64,000 nucleotides of DNA from SB11 sp965222995 (GTDB taxonomy: Bacteria > Bacteroidota > Bacteroidia > UBA8524): positions 248,001 to 312,000 of the forward strand of contig OZ244977.1 of the NCBI GenBank assembly GCA_965222995.1, given 5' to 3'. Both the position numbers and the translations under genes were made by a program. This document shows, piece by piece, positions 59,908 to 64,000 of the stretch. The notes under the pieces are model-generated. The model saw only the letters and a program-made list of their open reading frames with translations. It had not been told where the DNA came from and searched no databases. Within the stretch, counting starts at the first letter, position 1. Each line of letters opens with the position of its first letter.

Positions 59908-61551
59908 ATGAAAAAGAACTTTTATTTTCTGCTTATTGTTTCTGTTGTGTTGTTTGCAACTTGTAAGAATGAAGCTACAAAACAACAAGCAGATAAGCTA
60001 CTATACAATGCCACATTTTATACGGTAAACGGTAGCCTACCTAAGGTTGAGGCTGTAATTATAAATGGTGATAAAATAATTGCCTTTGGTAAAAAAGATA
60101 AGCTGCTTACTAAATATAAAGTAAAAGATAAGATTGATTTTGGAGGTAACTTCGTTTACCCAGGGTTTATAGATGGGCATGCACACTTTTATGGTTTGGG
60201 GATGTTTGAAAGCAGAGCCAACCTAACAGGTAGCAAAAGTTTTGATGAGTTGGTTGAGCGGTTGCAAGAATTTGCTGAGACCAATACCGAAACTTGGCTA
60301 CAGGGCAGAGGCTGGGACCAAAATATTTGGGAAGTAAAAGAGTTTCCTAATAAAGCAAAGCTTGACGAGTTATTCCCTGATATTCCTGTATTTCTTAAAC
60401 GTGTAGATGGACACGCAGCACTGGCAAACCAAAAAGCTTTAGACTTGGCAGGAATTACTGCAAAATCTTTTATTAGCGGTGGTAAAATAATTTTAAAAGA
60501 GGATGAACTAACCGGAGTACTGGTAGATAATGCCGCTGATTCGGTAGAGCACATAATACCTGAACCTACTGATGAACAAGTAAGGTCTTATTTACTTAAA
60601 GCCCAAGAAATGTGCCTGGCAAACGGACTAACCTCTGTAGTAGATTGTGGATTGGAAAAGCGTTACATAGATATTATCAAGCAAATGAGCGATGCAGGAG
60701 AGCTTAAAATCCGCTTATATGTAATGATAAGTGCCTATGAACCTGAATTGGAATACTATTTAAAGCATGGGAAAATAAAAACACCTACCCTAAATGTTAA
60801 CTCATTTAAGGTGTATGGTGATGGTGCTTTAGGTTCACGGGGGGCATGTTTAATTCATACCTATCACGATGATCCTAATGAACATGGCTTTTTGTTGCAA
60901 AGCCACAAAGAATATAAAAGTATAATTAAAAGGGTAGCAAATTCAGATTTTCAGCTGAATACACATTGCATTGGAGACTCTGCCGTTCGTTTTATGCTGG
61001 ATGAATACGGCAAAGCGTTGGGAGAAAATAATAACCGTCGCTGGCGTATAGAACATGCACAAATTGTACATCATCCTGATGATGTGGCAAAATTTGGTAA
61101 GTTTAATATATTACCCAGTATGCAACCTACCCATGCTATGAGTGATATGGATTGGGCTGATGAAAGAATTGGAGAAAAGCGCCTGAAAATGTCTTATGCC
61201 CTGAAAAATTTAATGGAGCAAAACGGTTTGGTAATTTTAGGCACTGATTTTCCTGTAGAGGGTATTAGCCCGATTGCTACCTTTTATACGGCTGTTGAAA
61301 GAAAAGGTTCCAACGGGAATCCAACTGATGGCTTTCAAAAAGAAAATGCACTAACCCGTATGGAAACCTTAAAAGGAATGACTATTTGGGCAGCCTACGG
61401 CAGTTTTGAAGAAAAAGAGAAAGGGAGTATTGAAGTTGGCAAGTACGCTGATTTTACCATTTTAGACAAAGACTTACTTCACGGCGATATTGACGAAGTA
61501 AAAATTTTAGAAACTTGGATTGGTGGAAATCAAGTTTTTAAAAATAAATAA
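59908..61551 (+). CDS. YtcJ-like amidohydrolase, lipoprotein
   Basis: 547 aa from the ATG at 59908, which has GAGGAGA directly upstream; an open frame back to 59830 crosses the terminator and is rejected. Lipoprotein signal with lipobox FATC (Cys17). Amidohydrolase-3 (YtcJ-type) fold: N-terminal HxH in GFIDGHAHFYG, then GRGWDQN, DGALGSRGACL, NTHCIGDSA (metal His), IEHAQ, and LGTDFPVE (catalytic Asp). Metal-dependent hydrolysis of amide or cyclic bonds. A lipid-anchored periplasmic form is plausible; substrate unknown. Confidence 0.88.
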   Translation: MKKNFYFLLIVSVVLFATCKNEATKQQADKLLYNATFYTVNGSLPKVEAVIINGDKIIAFGKKDKLLTKYKVKDKIDFGGNFVYPGFIDGHAHFYGLGMFESRANLTGSKSFDELVERLQEFAETNTETWLQGRGWDQNIWEVKEFPNKAKLDELFPDIPVFLKRVDGHAALANQKALDLAGITAKSFISGGKIILKEDELTGVLVDNAADSVEHIIPEPTDEQVRSYLLKAQEMCLANGLTSVVDCGLEKRYIDIIKQMSDAGELKIRLYVMISAYEPELEYYLKHGKIKTPTLNVNSFKVYGDGALGSRGACLIHTYHDDPNEHGFLLQSHKEYKSIIKRVANSDFQLNTHCIGDSAVRFMLDEYGKALGENNNRRWRIEHAQIVHHPDDVAKFGKFNILPSMQPTHAMSDMDWADERIGEKRLKMSYALKNLMEQNGLVILGTDFPVEGISPIATFYTAVERKGSNGNPTDGFQKENALTRMETLKGMTIWAAYGSFEEKEKGSIEVGKYADFTILDKDLLHGDIDEVKILETWIGGNQVFKNK

Positions 61552-61593
61552 AACCCAACACAAATAAATTTCATAGCGTCAAAGTAATAGGCT

Positions 61594-62802
61594 ATGAAAA
61601 CACTACTTTCTTCTTTATTACTCTTTATGGTATCTATAGGTTGTTTAACAGCACAACCTTATTGGAAAAATTTCACACAAAATACCGGAATGCCATTCAA
61701 TAAAGCGTTTGTTATTGAGGCAGACAACCATCACCGCATTTGGTACGGTACTAACTCAGGGTTTAGTAGCGATACAGGGTTAGTATATTATGAAAACGGG
61801 CAGTTTTACAAAGCCAATGTGGCAAATGCAGGCTTAATTTACGGGCTAAAAGCAAATAAAGATACCCTTTGGGTAGTTACAGGCAGTAAAATATTGTCGT
61901 ATAACAATTATACTACTTGGCAAGTGCACGACCCTGAACCTGCTATTGGATTTACACCTTTAGGGTATAGCGGACCTTTGGTTATTGATGATTACGGTAA
62001 TAAATGGCTTCGACCCAATGAGGGTGAAGATGGTTTATTGCGTTACAATAACGGAACGTGGCAACGTTACAAAACAGATAGCAGCCAAATACCAACTAAT
62101 AAAACCCATACAATTCATTGGTATGATAGTGCCTTGTGGTTAGGTACTGATACAGGGCTAATTCAATTTAAAAACAACCAATGGCAAATAATTAATACAT
62201 CAAACTCTGATTTACCCAACGACACCGTAACCGTTATAAGCGATGATAGAGCAAGGTTGAACCTGATTACCAAAGACAATAAAATTTCTATTATGGTTTC
62301 CATGGGTAATTTCACCTCATTTAGTAACCCTTCTCTTAGAAATGCTTCTGCCATGACGGTAGATGGTAATAGTGTAATGTGGATTGTGGTTGAACAAGGG
62401 ATAACCAGTTTGATAGGTAACCAGTTTACTAATTATAGGAGTGATAATTCAGGCTTAGTAGATAATTTAACGTTGTCTGTTACCGTTGACAAAAACGACC
62501 ATAAATGGATAGGTACTTTTTTCGGGATTAGTGTATTGAAAGAAACACCTATAAACCTAAGTGTACAGAATAATTTTAGTAGTAATACACTGAATGTTTA
62601 TCCTAATCCAACGAGTAATTCCTTAAAGCTAGATGAGGATATCGAGGGAAATTATAAAATTTACAATATCGTTGGACAGCTTGTGCAGCAAGGTCTTGTT
62701 ACTAATAAAGCTATATTAACTGATGAACTTGAAAAAGGTGTTTATATACTGCTAATTGAGAATGAGAAAGAAACTCTTAGCACTAAGTTCATTAAACAAT
62801 AA
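61594..62802 (+). CDS. T9SS-exported beta-propeller protein
   Basis: 402 aa. Signal peptide (1-20, CLTAQ), then repeated two-component-regulator-type propeller motifs (HHRIWYGTNSG, DTLWVVTGSKI, NKWLRPNEGEDGL, ALWLGTDTGL, HKWIGTFFGI) over about 40-305, and a T9SS type A sorting domain (YPNPTSNSLKL ... YNIVGQLVQQG ... GVYILLIE). No enzyme motif is evident. It follows the amidohydrolase by 42 bp, possibly co-transcribed. Confidence 0.85.
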   Translation: MKTLLSSLLLFMVSIGCLTAQPYWKNFTQNTGMPFNKAFVIEADNHHRIWYGTNSGFSSDTGLVYYENGQFYKANVANAGLIYGLKANKDTLWVVTGSKILSYNNYTTWQVHDPEPAIGFTPLGYSGPLVIDDYGNKWLRPNEGEDGLLRYNNGTWQRYKTDSSQIPTNKTHTIHWYDSALWLGTDTGLIQFKNNQWQIINTSNSDLPNDTVTVISDDRARLNLITKDNKISIMVSMGNFTSFSNPSLRNASAMTVDGNSVMWIVVEQGITSLIGNQFTNYRSDNSGLVDNLTLSVTVDKNDHKWIGTFFGISVLKETPINLSVQNNFSSNTLNVYPNPTSNSLKLDEDIEGNYKIYNIVGQLVQQGLVTNKAILTDELEKGVYILLIENEKETLSTKFIKQ

Positions 62803-62803
62803 G

Positions 62804-63511
62804 CTAATTAGTTTCTTGGATTTTGCTACCGTTTTTTGTGAAAATCAAAGGCTTTATCTCATTCCGTTTCACAAAATAATCAGCATAGTTAGGCGAAAAA
62901 CTTAAGCGGTTATTAAGTAGTGTTTCAAAATTACCGTTCAGTGCCATTATAAGCTCACAGCATTCGCGCAAGGCATTTTGCCCGCCTTCGTGCCCGCTTA
63001 TATAGTCAACCATTTGGTTATCAAATACAAACTTATTGGTAAGGGGTTGGCTTTTTCTTCCCAGATAAAATCTTGCACCACACTTTTTGGCTATGCTTAA
63101 GTCTAAAACATCATCAAAAAACCAGGCAATATTTTCAGGTTCAATTTTATAAGTTTTGCAAAAATGGTCTAAAGCTTCGCCTTTATTTTTTACCTTAAAA
63201 TAAATGGCATAAAAGCTTTCGCGACGTGCAAAATCAAAAGCGGTAGGGTTTTCTTCTCCGGTAATTATAGCAGCAATGGGTAGTTGTTTGTTGCGATAAA
63301 AATAATCGTATCGTAAAAGGTTTATACCCATACTATCTGCCTCACTAAAACCATTAGGGTGCCCTGTACTTTTTATTGCCGAATTGAAAACGCCATCCCA
63401 GTCAAAAGCAAAAGCTTTTATATTTTTAAGTTTATCAGCAATTTGGTTTGGAGGGGTTATAAACTGTCCGCCTATTTGCTTAAAAGTATCTTCAACTATG
63501 TTTATACTCAT
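62804..63511 (-). CDS. KdsC-like HAD phosphatase
   Basis: 235 aa from the ATG at 63511. HAD motif I FDWDGVF (D37, D39), then SEADSMGINLLRYD and ITGEENP, and later FFDDVLDLSIAKKCGARF (motif IV). These match KdsC, which dephosphorylates KDO 8-phosphate; nine-carbon sugar phosphatases are similar. It is longer than KdsC (about 188 aa) at both ends. It lies 97 bp after the CBS-domain gene in the same direction, which fits an arabinose-5-phosphate isomerase/KdsC order. Confidence 0.8.
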   Translation of the reverse strand: MSINIVEDTFKQIGGQFITPPNQIADKLKNIKAFAFDWDGVFNSAIKSTGHPNGFSEADSMGINLLRYDYFYRNKQLPIAAIITGEENPTAFDFARRESFYAIYFKVKNKGEALDHFCKTYKIEPENIAWFFDDVLDLSIAKKCGARFYLGRKSQPLTNKFVFDNQMVDYISGHEGGQNALRECCELIMALNGNFETLLNNRLSFSPNYADYFVKRNEIKPLIFTKNGSKIQETN

Positions 63512-63514
63512 AAT

Positions 63515-63587
63515 AAAAAAAGCCTTTAGGTATTTGCTTTTTGCAATTGCAGAAAACCGCTCGCACAAAAACCAATAGCTAAAGGCT
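63515..63587 (-). terminator. Long-loop hairpin with T-tract just before the KdsC-like start
   Basis: AGCCTTTAG (63579-63587 strand) pairs with CTAAAGGCT (63521-63529), 49 nt apart, and seven T follow immediately on the minus strand, ending 3 nt before the ATG at 63511. A shorter alternative stem AAAAGC/GCTTTT uses the same 3' arm. Confidence 0.5.
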
Positions 63588-63608
63588 ATAGCTAAAAAGC
63601 CAAAGTTA

Positions 63609-64000
63609 TTATCCTATTAAATCTAACTTTACAAAATCTTGAATGTCAAGCATTCCGAAAAGCTGATTGTTTTCCATTACTACAATATTGTCTACTTCAT
63701 GTTTTTTGAAAAGCTCAACAGCTTCATACAACAAAGCATCAACATTAATAGTAATAGGGTATTTAAAATCAAAATCACTAAGTTTTTTATCTAAAACAGC
63801 TTTACCCTCCGATTCAATTCTGCGGCGAAGGTCACCATCGGTAAACACGCCTATAAGTTTTCCTGAATCATCAACAACTGATACTGAACCTAAGCCACCT
63901 TTGTTAATTTCTACTACTGCATCAACTACACTTTCCGAAATTTTTATGCGAGGGTTGTATTGGGCAATAATTTCGTTTACACGCATAGTCATAAGTTTAG
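63609..64000 (-). CDS. Two-CBS-domain protein (KpsF/GutQ-like C-terminus), start possibly outside window
   Basis: An ATG at 63992 gives 127 aa, but the frame stays open to the right edge, so this may be the C-terminal part of a longer protein. Two CBS motifs are visible: SVVDAVVEINKGGLGSVSVVDDSGKLIGVFTDGDLRRRI and LLYEAVELFKKHEVDNIVVMENNQLFGMLDIQD. The GVFTDGDLRR segment is characteristic of the CBS tail of KpsF/GutQ arabinose-5-phosphate isomerases, whose SIS domain would lie beyond base 64000. A KdsC-like phosphatase follows, fitting KDO synthesis. A stand-alone CBS protein is the alternative. Confidence 0.7.
   Translation of the reverse strand, partial: KLMTMRVNEIIAQYNPRIKISESVVDAVVEINKGGLGSVSVVDDSGKLIGVFTDGDLRRRIESEGKAVLDKKLSDFDFKYPITINVDALLYEAVELFKKHEVDNIVVMENNQLFGMLDIQDFVKLDLIG

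Noticed and set aside
1..64000. CRISPR arrays, prophage, insertion sequences or defence islands
   Set aside because: No regularly spaced repeats, transposase, integrase, capsid, restriction or Cas-like protein was found; the only mobile-looking unit is the GIY-YIG/tRNA locus.

Overview
The window is chromosomal DNA from a low-GC member of the Bacteroidota. The evidence is four proteins with type IX secretion (T9SS) type A C-terminal sorting domains, a partial S8 peptidase with PKD domains, the bacillithiol-linked redox protein YtxJ, an Omp28-type protein, many lipoproteins and beta-barrel proteins, few Shine-Dalgarno sequences, and -7 promoter boxes of the Bacteroidota type TAnnTTTG. I could not place it to genus. 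There is no phage, plasmid, CRISPR or rRNA operon. Most of the window is dense, ordinary chromosome with short operons and tightly packed convergent gene ends.

Layout. 1-9.5 kb: secreted S8 peptidase (cut by the left edge), Ppx/GppA phosphatase, several membrane proteins including a divergent DUF2721-like pair, a tandem trio of unfamiliar secreted, C-terminally anchored paralogues (5973-7343, the middle one broken by an in-frame stop), a DoxX-like protein, DUF3820 and tRNA-Arg(CCG). 9.5-20 kb: large T9SS beta-propeller protein, an AT-rich gap, a lipoprotein, a hybrid histidine kinase, a fused EutB-EutC ethanolamine ammonia-lyase with an export-like N-terminus, and a T9SS adhesin-like protein. 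19.8-20.2 kb: a small GIY-YIG nuclease gene between an intact initiator tRNA and a decayed copy of that tRNA's 3' part. 20.3-30.9 kb: housekeeping genes (era, sucA, asnS, rpoN) with a Rieske-glutamate synthase fusion and a PaaG-like crotonase. 31-36 kb: LysM-porin fusion, lipoprotein, an HdrB/HdrC-like Fe-S pair and tRNA-Phe. 36-42.9 kb: CPBP protease, PKHD-type oxygenase, aconitase and a GT39-like membrane glycosyltransferase. 43-48.5 kb: Omp28, DoxX and YHS proteins downstream of a Crp-type regulator, lipA, OsmC and YtxJ with a 36-aa lipoprotein. 48.5-56.5 kb: PG_1098-type methyltransferase, an arginase-fold protein that seems to have lost its metal ligands, a second GT, two FKBP isomerases and an ABC-F ATPase. 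56.5-64 kb: UbiA prenyltransferase, ABC exporter, amidohydrolase lipoprotein, T9SS protein, and a KdsC-like phosphatase behind a CBS protein that touches the right edge.

How the genes work together. Central carbon metabolism is represented by sucA, acn and lipA (lipoyl cofactor for 2-oxoacid dehydrogenases). The redox theme includes YtxJ, OsmC, the Rieske-GltS fusion and the Hdr-like pair. The cell-surface theme includes the T9SS substrates, porin-like proteins, FKBPs and sugar transferases. The points most worth a second look are the GIY-YIG/tRNA-fMet duplication, the three-gene TKRIAHRSH family with its interrupted middle copy, the fused and possibly exported ethanolamine ammonia-lyase, and several start codons exactly 6-7 nt after a -7 box, which suggests leaderless mRNAs.
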